NCBI GenBank assembly: GCA_020631735.1
Contig: CM036179.1
Location: 28,139,063 to 28,203,062, forward strand
Source of the DNA: Saccharum officinarum
Lineage: Eukaryota; Streptophyta; Magnoliopsida; Poales; Poaceae
Length of the DNA stretch: 64,000 bases
Reading direction: 5' to 3'
Shown: positions 20,208 through 31,533 of the stretch, piece after piece
Layout of the letters: every line of letters begins with the position of its first letter
Numbering within the stretch: position 1 is the first letter of the stretch
Notes under the pieces: generated by a model
The model's database searches: none
Told to the model about the DNA's origin: nothing
What the model saw: the letters and a program-made list of their open reading frames with translations, nothing else
Translations under genes and position numbers: made by a program

Positions 20208-21376
20208 ATCTCCCCCTTATTGGTAATTGGTGACAAACCTTTCACAAAGATATTATGATAAAATTTTGATTGAACCCATGTCACATTGTCCAAGTATATT
20301 ACCATGTGTAAGAATTATGGACATGTGATCATGAATTCAAATTGATAGCAATGGCTCCCCCTACATGTATGCTATATGTTTGGATTTTGGAAGCATACAT
20401 GTTAGATAGGAAAGTATAGGAGCATTGACTACCAATAGGTGCTAAGTTTTTTAGATTATAGACCTTTGAAGCGTGATACCATCGGAGTAGCGATAAACAC
20501 CATCTTAGCACCTTGTGTAGTTAGATACCACTAGGAAAAACACAAATATAACTAGAAACCTCATGAGATCAACATTATAAGTAAGGTTCTAGTACCACTT
20601 TGAAAAACATGAAGCAAGAAAAATCTAACTACTTCCTATTCATGCTAGTACCTCAATGCATCATTCAAATTATACTAGCAAGTCACCACACAAGCAATGT
20701 ATCGGAGAAAAAGAAATGCATAACTATGCATCATACATATGAAGTGCACATGGAAATGCAACAAACATGCTTAAGAGCTTGCTCCCCCTAATTGTGTGCT
20801 CAAAATTTTAGTTGATCCCCTTCTTTTATCAATTCCCCCCCTTTAGAATTTATCTTTGTGAACAACATTTTCTCCCCCTTTGTACTTCTCCCCCTTTGAG
20901 TTCTATCTTTGTGAACAATATTTTCTCCCCCTTTGGCACCAATGACCACAAGGGACCAATTTTAGATAGATTATCATGTTAAATTATGGGGTGAGGATCA
21001 AGTTTGTGATTCAACCTAGATTGCTTGCACAAATAAAATGCTTCGGTTTGATCCAAGGGCAAGCTTCTTCACACCTCACTAGAAGGGTTATCATGCACCA
21101 TGTTGAAGCAAATATTTAGACAAGTTTTCTAGATTAAACACTTAGGATCACAAGCTACTTAAACAAGTTATATGCTACCACTAGATCATACAAGACATGG
21201 AAACAATAGTGGCACCATATAAACTTTAAATTTATTTAATTTTCATGAATGAGCCTAGAACATGTAAATTATGACTAGATGCACTAAACAAGTCCTTAGC
21301 TTAGAATGTATGACATGTCAACCAATTGTACCTTAGGGCTCGAAGGAGAGGCATGTCATATATGGGGTGCATCAAC
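20208..21376 (-). other. Copia B 3' untranslated region with several polypurine tracts
   Basis: The main polypurine tract (minus strand AAGGGGGAGATT) abuts the LTR at 20208. Further minus-strand GGGGGA tracts lie at about 20783, 20836, 20872, 20887 and 20925. SIRE/Opie-lineage elements are known for a long region here, sometimes encoding an envelope-like protein. I find no such ORF in this copy. Confidence 0.7.
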
Positions 21377-23437
21377 TCATGTTGGAGAAGTCAAGTATGT
21401 TCAACTCATTCTTGAGCTTGTGAAATCTCTTCTCATCAAGTGGCTTGGTGAATAGATCGGCTAATTGATCTTCGGTGCCCACACTCTCAATAGCAATATC
21501 ACCCTTTTGTTAATGATCTCTAATAAAGTGATGGCGAACATCAATATGCTTTGTTCTTTGATGTTGAACCGGATTGTTGGTTAGCTTCACGACACTTTTA
21601 TTGTCACATAACAATGGCACATTCTTGAAATTGATTCCAAAATCCTTCAATGTTGCCTTCATCCACAAGATTTGTGCACAACAACTACCCACGGCGATGT
21701 ATTCGGCCTCGGCGGTAGATAGTGCAATACTATTTTGCTTCTTGATGACCATGAGACAAGTGATCTTCCCAACAATTGATAAGTCCCGGAAGTGCTCTTT
21801 CTATCTACTTTGTCACCGGCATAGTCGGAATCCGAATATCCAACTAGCTCAAAGCTTGCACCTTTGGGATACCATAATCCAACATCTTGTGTATGCTTTA
21901 AGTACCTCAATATTCTCTTTGTTGCCTTCAAATGACTTTCTCTTGGTGAGGCTTGAAATCTTGCACACATGCATACACTAAACATCACATCGGGCCTTGA
22001 TTCCGTCACATAGAGTAGGCTACCAATCATTGATCTATATAGCTTTTGATCCACCATGTTGCCATTCTTGTCACTATCTAAGCTTCCACTAGTGCTCATT
22101 GGAGTAGTGATTCCTTTTGCATCTTCCATACCAAACTTCTTTAGCATATCCTTTATGTATTTGGTTTGGCTTTCAAATGTTCCTTCCTTCATTTGTTTAA
22201 TTTGAAGTCCAAGAAAGAAACTAAGTTCACCAATCATTGACATTTCAAATTCCTTTGCCATCATTTTCCCAAACTCATCACAATAATCTTGATTGGTTGA
22301 ACCGAATATGATATCATCAACATATATTTGTAATACAAACAAGTCTTTTCCAATCTTCTTGGTGAATAGTGTTGTATCAACTTTACCCATGACAAATCCT
22401 TTGGATAGCAAGAAGTCCCTCAATCTTTCATACAATGCTCTAGGTGCTTGCTTCAATCCATACAAAGCTTTTCTCAATTTGTAGACATGATTGAGTTTCT
22501 TATCATCTTCAAAACCGGGAGGTTGCTCCACATACACCTCCTCTTGAATGTACCCATTGAGAAATGCACTCTTCACATCCATTTGATATAGCTTGATATT
22601 ATGAGCACAAGCATAGGCAAGTAAGATCCTAATTGCTTCCAATCTTGCAACCGGGGCATAAGTTTCACCAAAGTCAAGACTCTCTATTTGTGTGTAACCT
22701 TGAGCCACTAGTCTTGCTTTGTTCCTTACTACTATCCCATCTTGATCTTGCTTGTTGCGAAAGACCCATCTTGTTCCAATGACATTGTGATCCTTAGGCC
22801 TCTCAACTAATTCCCATACTTCATTTCTCTTGAAGTTGTTGAGCTCTTCATGCATTGCATTTACCCAATCCGGATCTCTCAATGCTTTATCAATGTCCTT
22901 GGGTTCTTCCATTGACACAAAAGAAGAGTGAGCACAAAATGATGCCAATCTTGATCTAGTTTGAACTCCCCTTTGTATGTCACCAATGATAGAATCCAAT
23001 GGATGGTCTCTTGCAATGTTAGTTGGTTGAAGCACTTGGACTTGATTGCTTAGATGTTGATGTTGATCATAAGTTGGAGATGATGAACTAGCCACTTGTT
23101 GATCTTGTTGCACTTGAGATGATGTACTAGCTTGTGTAATTGGACTTTGGAGCACTTGATCTTTGTTGTCATCCACATCAATCACTTGCTTTGGCCTAAT
23201 ATCACCAATATCCATTTCTTTCATAGCATTAGTCAATTGAGTTCCTCTCACATCATCCAAGTTATCTTCTTTATTTTGAGAACCATTGGTTTCATCAAAC
23301 TCAACATCATGCACTTCTTCAAGTTGACCACTAGCCAAATTCCAAACTCTATAAGCTTTGCTAGTAGTTGAGTAACTAAGTAGGAATCCTTTATCACATT
23401 TCTTCTCAAATTTGCTTAATCTAGTGCCCTTCTTCAA
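21377..23437 (-). pseudogene. Copia B pol: reverse transcriptase and RNase H
   Basis: Reading on the minus strand from 23437: end of integrase ([13 protein letters not shown]), linker, then the reverse transcriptase domain with [11 protein letters not shown], the [12 protein letters not shown] block and an intact YVDD catalytic box at about 22307-22327. RNase H follows with [17 protein letters not shown]. The frame breaks near 21750, and the rest ([27 protein letters not shown]) continues in another frame with a stop at about 21510. Lineage by sequence: Copia, SIRE/Opie-like. Confidence 0.88.
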
Positions 23438-24284
23438 GATGTAGCATTTACAACCAAATACCCGAAAGTATGCAATGTTGGGCTTTCTTCCATTTAAGAT
23501 CTCATATGGTGTCTTTTATAGAAACTTGTGGCAATAGAGGCGGTTGCTATAGAAGCAAGCCGTGTTGATTGCTTTGGCCCAAAATGAATGACTCACATTA
23601 TACTCATTCAACATTGATCTTGCCATATCAATCAAGGTTCTATTCTTTCTCTCAACTAAGCCATTAGATTGAGGTGTATACTTGGCCGAGAATTGATGTT
23701 TGATTCCAAGCTCATCACATAGATCATCAACTCTTGTGTTTCGAAACTCACTTCCATTGTCACTTCTCACTTTCTTGATTGTGGTCTCAAACTCATTTTG
23801 CACTCTCCTGATGAACTTCTTGAATATGTCAAATACATCACTCTTGCCCAAATAGATCCATGTGCAACAACTCAAATGCCTTGGAAGTACTCATAATGCT
23901 CTTTAATGGATGAGTGTTGCCCACTTGCTTTCTGGCTTGACATGCACTACATAGCTTATCTTTCTCAAATGTGACATCCTTCAAGCCTCTAACTAAGTCA
24001 TGCTTCACTAACTTGTTCAATTGCTTCATGCCAATATGACCAAGTCTTCTATGCCATAACCAACCCATACTTGATTTGGTGAGCAAGCATGTTGAAAGTT
24101 GAGTGTCACTAGCATTGAAATCAACCAAGTATAGATTCTCATATCTAAAACCCTTGAAGATCAAATTGGAGCCATCAACACTAACTATCTTCACATCATC
24201 AACACCAAATATGCACTTGAAACCAAGATCGCACAATTGAGCAACCGAGAGAAGATTGAAGTTCAACTTTTTAACTAAGAGCAC
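23438..24284 (-). pseudogene. Copia B pol: GAG-pre-integrase and integrase core, internally deleted
   Basis: The pre-integrase zinc-binding segment is present (LWHRRLGHIGMKQL and CSACQARKQ). The integrase core keeps SDNGSEF and the YTPQSNGLVERKNR region with the catalytic Glu. Compared with the related element at 47874-48650, about 31 codons after MDLFG are missing, including the VDDF stretch with the first catalytic Asp, and the frame is shifted there. This copy cannot make an active integrase. Confidence 0.85.
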
Positions 24285-24495
24285 ATTTGAAATGCTATGA
24301 TCATTTGAGATTGCAATCTTTTCAAGAGCCTTTACATCACCCTTGCTATTGTCACCAAATGTGATGCTATCAATGCCACTATCATTTCATTTGAGAGAGT
24401 TGAACATTCTTGAATCACCGGTCATATGTTGAGAGCACCCACTATCAAGCACCCAATGCCTTCCTTCGGCTTTGTAATTTACCTACAAAACAAAT
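24285..24495 (-). pseudogene. Copia B protease region
   Basis: On the minus strand, LDSGCSQHMTGDSR (at about 24410-24450) is the aspartic protease active-site segment of Copia elements. A TGA interrupts the frame about 10 codons downstream. Confidence 0.75.
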
Positions 24496-26698
24496 TTAAT
24501 GTCTTTTAGGTACCCATACTTGCTTGGGTCCTTGGAGGTTAGTAACTAAGTTCTTTGGTACCCAAATGGCCTTCTTCTTTGGACCCACAATTGGTGTACC
24601 AACAAACTTAGCTTGCACACCCTTCTCACCCTTGGTAAGAACATAACAAGAATCAAAAGGAATGTAATCCATTTTAGCATGAAACTTGTTGTTGTTCTTG
24701 TTCATTTTGTTGCAATTAATCTCTAGATGCCCAACTTGCTTGCATCTATTGCAATAACGACCATTGCCCTTCACAAAGCGAGGCTTTAGAGTAGCAAAGG
24801 CCGCCTTGCCCTTCTTGGGAGTATAGCTCAAACCCTCTTTGTTAAGAGAGAACCTTTGGCTACCTAAGCATTTTAGCAAGCGGGCATCCCCACCATAGGC
24901 ATTGCCTAATGCGCGGGTGAGATCATCCACCTCTCTCTTGAGAGTCTCATTCTCAACCACAAGTGATGAATCACTAGTAAGTAGAGATAAAGTTGGTTGT
25001 GGTGGATGATGATGAGCTACATGAAGCATTAGTAGGACCAACAAATAAAGAATCATCAATAATATCACATGTTAGTCCAATATCACAAGTGACAATCACT
25101 TGCTCCTCCTTAGCTTCCTTCATGAACTTCTCCAACTTGAGGTCCTTTTCCTTGATGAGCTCAAGTAGAGTGGAGTGGGCTTCCTTAAGCCTAGTGTGAG
25201 CAACTTCAAGGTCCTCGTGGTCTTCCTTTAGACACTCACGAGAGGCCTCTAGCTCATCAAAGGATTTCTTAAGAGCTTTGAGCTCTTGTTCAATTCCTTT
25301 GCACTCCTTACTCTTTTTGAGAGCAACAAGCTCCTCCATCAAGGCATCATTTTCATTGCTCTTGGCAATGAGCTCTTGCTCCAAGATCTTGCACTTCTTG
25401 GTTGTCCTCTTGTAGCCCTTGCTCATTTGATCTATTATGCCTAATAGATCATCCTTGGAGTAGTCCTCATCCTCCTCATCATCACTCCTACAACCATCAC
25501 TAGCACAAGAATCATCATCACTATCATCATATTTTACCTTGGTAGGCTTGGCCATAAGGCATGTCGATATAGTGTCGAAGATGGATGGCTTGTTGGAGAG
25601 GGCGATGCTTGCAATGGCTCGCCGAGTGGTCCTTTCATCATCACTAGAGCTTGCATCATCATCACTATTAGAGTTGTCACTATCCCATGTGACCACATAA
25701 CCACCACCCTTCTTCTTCTTATTGAATGTGAAGCTCTTCTTTGCTTTCTTCTCCTTCTCTTTCTTATCTTTCTTGTTCTTCTTGAGCTTCAAGTCCCCAT
25801 TATGAAATCTCTTATCTTCATAGGGAAAATCCGCCACTATGTGATCGGGGCTATTGCAATTGTAGCAAAGCACCTCCTTTGCCTTCATGAAGTCCCTTCT
25901 CTTTCTTGCACCATATCCTTTCTTCTTCATGAACCTCCCCATCTTGTGCACTAGGAGGGCCATGGTCTCATCATCGAATGGATCATCATCATTGCTCTCC
26001 ACCTTGCTTTTTCCCTTAGAGGATGAAGCCTTGAATGCAATGGGCTTCTCTTGCTTGACCTTGATCTCCTTCTTCTCATCTTCATCTTCATCATCATCAT
26101 ATTGAGCATCGGTCATGACATCTCCAAGCACTTGGTTTGGAGTCACCTTGTCCGAACCCTCTCTTTGGATCATCTTCCTCAAGATAGCAAACTTCTTAGG
26201 TAAGTTCATCAAGAACTTATGTGAGAAGTCCTTGTCCTTGACATCTTCTCCTAGGCTCTTAAGATCATTGACAATAACTTGTAGCCTATAGAACATCTCC
26301 GGTATGGACTCATCATCCTTCATCTTGAAGCTTGCAAACTTGTCCTTGAGCATATAGAGCTTGGCACTCTTTACCGTTGAAGTGCCCTCATATGTTTCCT
26401 CTAATCTTGTCCACACTTCAGTTGCCATCTCAAGATCCTTGATTTGCTCAAAGACCTTTGCATCAATCCCATTGTAGAGAGTATTGAGAGCTATAGTGTT
26501 GCATTGGTTGTTGATGCGATCATTGTTGGTGAGGTTGTCGGGATCAATGATAGCATAATCATGGTGTGTCACCTTCCAAACGTTCTCATAAATAGAGCCA
26601 AGATATTGCTTCATATTTCTTTTCCAATGATCAAAAGATGTGACACCATCAAAGAATGGAGGCTTACCCCCGACATGGTTGAACACAACTTGAGCCAT
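24496..26698 (-). pseudogene. Copia B gag
   Basis: Starts at ATG 26698 (MAQVVFNHVGGKPPFFDG), with the Copia-type Gag domain in the first 220 residues. Next comes a zinc-knuckle-like CYNCNSPDHIVADF whose last Cys is replaced by Phe, then Lys- and Asp/Ser-rich segments and a long coiled coil (about residues 420-545). A frameshift near 25000-25070 moves to a second frame holding a complete knuckle, CNRCKQVGHLEINC, and ends at WVPKRH near 24496. Long coiled-coil Gag proteins with two knuckles are typical of the SIRE/Opie lineage. Confidence 0.87.
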
Positions 26699-26737
26699 CT
26701 TACACCGAGATTGTTAAGCCTTGAAAATGGTGACCAC

Positions 26738-26750
26738 GGCTCTAATACCA
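26738..26750 (-). other. Copia B primer-binding site
   Basis: The minus-strand sequence TGGTATTAGAGCC, complementary to the 3' end of initiator tRNA-Met, lies two bases inside the LTR boundary. It differs by one or two bases from the sites of the neighbouring Copia elements. Confidence 0.85.
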
Positions 26751-26752
26751 CT

Positions 26753-28563
26753 TGAAAGGTCTTGATGGCTAGAGGCGGGGTGAATAGCCTTTTTAAGAAT
26801 TTCTACAAAGACAAGCTAAACAAGTTTATCAATGTAACAAATAGCGAGATGCGAGTTTTGCTTAGCCTATGGGGTGTTTGCAAGCCACCTATCCAATTCA
26901 CAATTCTAGTATTTGCACTCAACCGCACAAGTCAAACCGAGAAGGAAACTACACCGACAACTAGCAAGCTACACAAAAGAGCTACTCTAGCAAAGCTAAC
27001 TAGCTAGCAAAGATAACTAAGAAAGTAATGCGGAGTTGAGTTAGGAGAGTTTCACCGAGGGGCGAAGTATTGAGCCAACCAATATGATCAACAATGAATA
27101 CTAAGATAACCAAACACCGAGATCAATCAATCATAATATGAAAGTGATGACACGAAGATTTATCCCGAGGTTCACGTGCTTGCCGGCACGCTAGTCCCTG
27201 TTGTGTCCCTCTTCACCACGTGGTTCGGTGGCTAATCGGTCTCACACCGAGCCTATCAAAAGGCGCCACAAGAACCTACCAAATGGCAAAAGGTTGCAAT
27301 GACACGAGCAATTTACTAACGTTGCCTTTGGCGCTTCGCCGAGGTAGGCACAAACCCCTCACAATCACCGGAGGTGGCCAAGAACAATCACCAACACTTG
27401 CCAACGCCTCCAAGCTGCTCCAAGCCATCTAGGTGGCGGCAACCACCAAGAGAAACAAGAATCCCGCAGCAAATCAACCACCAAGTGCCAACTAGATGCA
27501 ATCTCATAATACAAATGCACTTGGATCACTCAATCTCACTTCGAATATGCAAAGAAGCAAGAGAGATGAGTGGGAGGGGAGTTGCTTAGCTCAAAGTGCT
27601 CACAAGTATGTCAAATGTTCGAGAGAGAGAGCCTTGAGCCGGCCAATGAGTATTTATAGACGTACCCCTTCGAATAGAGCCGTTAGAAACTTGAAACAGC
27701 CGAAGTCGTGCTGACCGGACGCGCGGGTCCAACTGACCGGACGCGCCGGTCGCACAACGGCTAAATCGCGAAGCACCGACCGGACACGCTGTAGAACTGA
27801 CCGGACGCCACAGTGCCAGCGTCCGGTTGGAGTCCAGTAAGCTCCTTGAACGACCGGACGCGTTCGGTCGACTGTGACCGGACGCGCTGCGCGTCCGATC
27901 ATCAAGCTGAAACACGCGCAGACGCTGAACACTGACCGGACACGTCCGGTCAAATAGAGACCGCGTCCGGTCCAGCGTCCGGTCATCTCTGTGACCTCCG
28001 TTCGCCTCTGTTTCTTTTCTGACTTCTGGCGTAGTGGAAAATAGTCATTTCAACTCCTCAAAAACGCCTAAATCCCGCCTCGCAAGCTCGGCGGCAGGGA
28101 GAGAGGACCCCAAACCCTCTCTACCGCTCAAACTCCACTGCCTTCGCAAACGTGCTAACACCACCAAGTGATCTCATCATGTGTGAGTGTGTTAGCATTT
28201 TTACAATCATTTTTCAAGACGTTATTAGTTCTATCCAAATGCATATGATTATGAAATGCACAACTAGAGGCACTTAGGAGTTCAATAGCCGCATCATTCG
28301 CCTCTTTATAGTACGGCTATCTATCCTATAATGTAACCACACCCACTAGGTGTCTTGGTTACTAAAAGACAACCCTTAAGCATATACCTTTGCCTTGATC
28401 ACGTAGGGTTGCGTCCAAATCCAAGTGTGGCCATCATGATCACCATGTCCATCTTGCCACCAACCTTGGAATGTACTAATCCTCATATGCTACATACAAC
28501 TTAGGCATAGGATTAGTACTTAGGCATTGTCACTAATTACCAACACCAAACATAGGACTTTCA
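26753..28563 (-). mobile_element. Copia B 5' LTR, full length (1811 bp)
   Basis: Plus-strand ends are TGAAAGGTCT and GGACTTTCA, with inverted TGAAAG/CTTTCA termini. The minus-strand TATA box is CTATAAATACTC at about 27648-27659. Upstream of it on the element strand (27715-27985) is an array of GACCGGACGCG-like motifs. The right boundary abuts the resumed Copia A LTR. Confidence 0.9.
27715..27985 (-). promoter_or_regulatory. GACCGGACGCG motif array upstream of the Copia B LTR TATA box
   Basis: I count seven GACCGGAC and four GTCCGGT occurrences in about 270 bp, in both orientations and at irregular spacing. The array begins within about 60 bp of the minus-strand TATA box. The same kind of array is at the same place in the Copia C and Copia D LTRs, which argues for a promoter-linked role; a transcription-factor site is inference. 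Confidence 0.65.
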
Positions 28564-28955
28564 CCTAGCCATTTGTGGCATACGTCAACAACATGGACGT
28601 GGGTAAGTCTTGGTGACGAGCTGAACCACGGGATAAACAACCGTGTCACCTTGTGCTTCATTTACATTCTTGCATTACTATTGTTGTTGTTGTTGAGGTG
28701 CTTCTAGGGTTTGTGGTTGATCTACTTGGAGGCACTTGTTCTGCTGCGTACAGCTGGTGTTCTATGACTAATACTCTTGCAGGAAGTTGGAAATTTTATC
28801 CGATCTAAGTTTCGTTGGTTAAATTTCAAATTGTGCTAAGTTTTCTCTACGTAGGTGCAGCAGTGCCGCCTTCTGGTCTGATAAGATTTTGAGCTGAATT
28901 TCTACAGACCTATTCACCCCCTTTAGGCACTCCTAGACTTACCAGAGATCCTACA
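28564..28955 (+). mobile_element. Copia A 5' LTR, right part
   Basis: Continues the LTR begun at 19041 and ends AGATCCTACA at 28955, directly before a primer-binding site. It contains a short TTG repeat (about 28681-28696). Confidence 0.7.
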
Positions 28956-28957
28956 AG

Positions 28958-28971
28958 TGGTATCGGAGTCG
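28958..28971 (+). other. Copia A primer-binding site
   Basis: TGGTATCGGAGTCG, two bases after the LTR end, matches the initiator tRNA-Met type of primer site. Confidence 0.8.
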
Positions 28972-29003
28972 AGTTGCTTCGTATACGCTTCATCGCGTGA
29001 AGT

Positions 29004-29396
29004 ATGGAAGCCGGAGGAGGTTCAAAAGGCACTCGCGTCGATCCGGGCGCGGTTAGTGTGCACGAGGGTGAAGGTAGCAATAGCGAGCTGTCACTCTCGA
29101 CAGCAAGTAACACTACTCTTAAAGACCTCAAGATGACTGATGCGGGGAGAAATAAAGAAAGAAAAGATCAAAAAGCCATCAAGACCGCAAATACAGAGGC
29201 AAGAGAAAAGAAGAAAGAAGAGCAAAGGCTTGAAGACAAGAAGAAGAGAAAAGAAGCTAGAAGAATCAAGAGAGAAGAACGAGCCAAGAGAAGGGCAGCT
29301 AGAGCGAAGAAAGAAGAAAAGAAGGCATATGATGCATCATCAAGTGAACTATCGAGTAACTCGGACGATGGTGATGATGATGAGTCATATCATGCC
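29004..29396 (+). pseudogene. Copia A gag, N-terminal part
   Basis: ATG at 29004, 33 bases after the primer site. The product starts MEAGGGSKGTRVDPG and becomes an extremely charged Lys/Glu/Arg coiled coil (about residues 45-110), then an Asp/Ser stretch. It is interrupted at 29397 by a solo LTR and resumes at 30876. Confidence 0.75.
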
Positions 29397-30870
29397 TGTC
29401 GACATTTCTTAAATCACTATGCACTAAGTTGTCATCCCTAGCATGATGCTCAAAATGCTGGTAATTGTAACTACACTTGAAAACTCTAAATAATATTAAA
29501 ACATAAGTATCCGCAAGCGCATAGATAAATCACCTATTGTAGCATTCTACCTAGAGTATTCCGAGTATCGTTTATTTATTTTAATCCCAAAGGAAGGACC
29601 GTGAGGCAAATGTTTATATGACTAAATAAATATGCAAACCTATGATAAACCAACCACTCTTATACTTTAGCAGGGGTAAGTCAAGTAAAAGATAAATAAA
29701 TGATAAATAAGTTCAACATGATAATGGTATTCCAGAGATAGAAAGTAGAGACTCATTAAAAGTAGTATGACTAATCTAGAGATTCAGTCAGAGTAAGAAT
29801 TCCTAAGTTATTCAAACACTAAGTGTTGTTGCTAACTCTAGCATATATATCTTCATCTACTAGTAAAACTGAATCAAGGCAAAATTATAAAGAACATCAA
29901 CTAGGGAGAATCTGAAACATAATCTTCATCTCCTTCGAGACCGGGCTCTACCAATTAATCTATATACGGGAGATGGACTGCAAAGGACTCAACGTAGCTG
30001 TCACCTACGCGATCTATCACCTCCCAGCACATAGCAAGCATTCGCAGGGGAATTTCATATCTAAGCACCATGCTTACATAATCAAAGCTATTTAACTCTC
30101 GTGCGAATTGAATTAAGTACTCTACGAATATATGCAAATGCAAATCATCAAATAATACTATATTCAATATATAACTAGAGCAAACTAAGAACATAATAAA
30201 GAGGAATATAATATTGAAATAGAACAAAGTCATAAATGAGATACAAAGGCAAATTACTAAATCTCTAGATGAACAGATCCGAAATCCTGAGCAAATCGCG
30301 CAACTCTACTCCAAACTCTCTAGAAAGCCTATACTAAGAAATTAAAGAACTAGAGCTCTCTCTATCTAATCTCTGAAAACCCTAATATCTGGACTACTCT
30401 TGACTTATGATCAGGTGATGATGTTCTTCAGGAGGGAGGTCTGAGTCTTTATTTATAGCCCTAAGAAAGAACCGTTAGCCCTTAGATTAAACCGACTTCA
30501 CGAACGGTGGAGATGCATCCTAGGAGACGATGGAGGCAGTCTTTGGAAGGGCATAGAGGAATCCCTTTGTGGGGGCCAGGCGGCACTAGGGTGGGGCCAG
30601 CTGGCCCCACCTGGTAGCTGCCAGTCCTCCGCTTCGGTCCCGTGCCTTCTGATGTCTTCTAGAGTCTTCTGGTGCATATTTCATCGCGGCTAAGTTTCAT
30701 GGCCTTTTTGACAATTTAATACTCTTTTCATTCTCTCTAGAATACCCCTACTAAAAATAATAATTCACCAAAACTCATGGAAATTATCAGTAATAACCCC
30801 TAAGTTTCTTTGGTGACCATTTCTATGCATAAAGTTGATGGTTTGTGATGGATGATAACTACCGTCAACA
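29397..30870. mobile_element. Solo LTR with perfect 5-bp TSD inside Copia A gag
   Basis: The 1474-bp insert begins TGTCGAC and ends GTCAACA (inverted termini with one mismatch) and is flanked by ATGCC on both sides (29392-29396 and 30871-30875). It has no primer site, purine tract or coding domain, so it is best read as a solo LTR left by recombination between the two LTRs of an inserted element. Family not assigned. Confidence 0.85.
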
Positions 30871-31533
30871 ATGCCTCCAAGGGTGATAAAAAAGATGAAG
30901 ATAAAGGACAAGGGTAGCAGCAACAAGAAGAAATATGCAACCGTATCCTTTAACTATTCTTATTTATCTAACCATGATCGTAAATCTTTCATCAACATTC
31001 CTATGGGGAAGTTTACCCCATTCGATGGGACTAACTTCGCCAAGTGGAAGCACTTGATGAGAGCTTATCTTACAGGTCTTCACCCCGGTCTTTGGGAGAT
31101 TGTGGTGAATGGATTACAGCCACAAGAAGATCCCGATGAGGCAATAAATGAAGAGCTAGCAGCTATCCACCTCAACAGCCAAGCCACAAGCATTCTTCTT
31201 AGTGCCTTGGATGGAAATGAGTATAATAGAGTGATGAATGTTGATGTTGCAAAGCAGATTTGGAACACCTTGCATCTTGCACATGAAGGTGTTGACAAAG
31301 TGAGAAGAGCAAAGATTGATTTGTTGATGGCCAAACTCAATAGATTCATAATTGTTGATGGAGAAGAGCCACAAGAGATGTTTGATAGGTTGATGACCTT
31401 GGTGAACGAGATTAGAGGCTATGTGGTGATGAGCCTGATTATCACAAGGTAGTGAAAGTCATGTTGGGAGCTTATTCACCAAGAAATGAGACCATAGTCA
31501 CCTTAATTAGAGACAAGAAGAGGTTTGAGCACT
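30871..31533 (+). pseudogene. Copia A gag, second part
   Basis: Contains the Copia Gag domain: FTPFDGTNFAKWKHLMRAYL, then LHPGLWEIV and IWNTLHLAHEGVDKVRRAK. The frame used here is not the one entering from 29396, so a small indel lies between about 30876 and 30920, besides the LTR insertion. A frame change follows 31430. The coding region is cut at 31534 by Copia C; pol should lie beyond the right edge. Confidence 0.8.

Noticed and set aside
20208..21376. Envelope-like ORF expected downstream of pol in SIRE-type elements
   Set aside because: The longest minus-strand frame here is about 60 codons; no membrane or coiled-coil protein is visible in Copia B or D.
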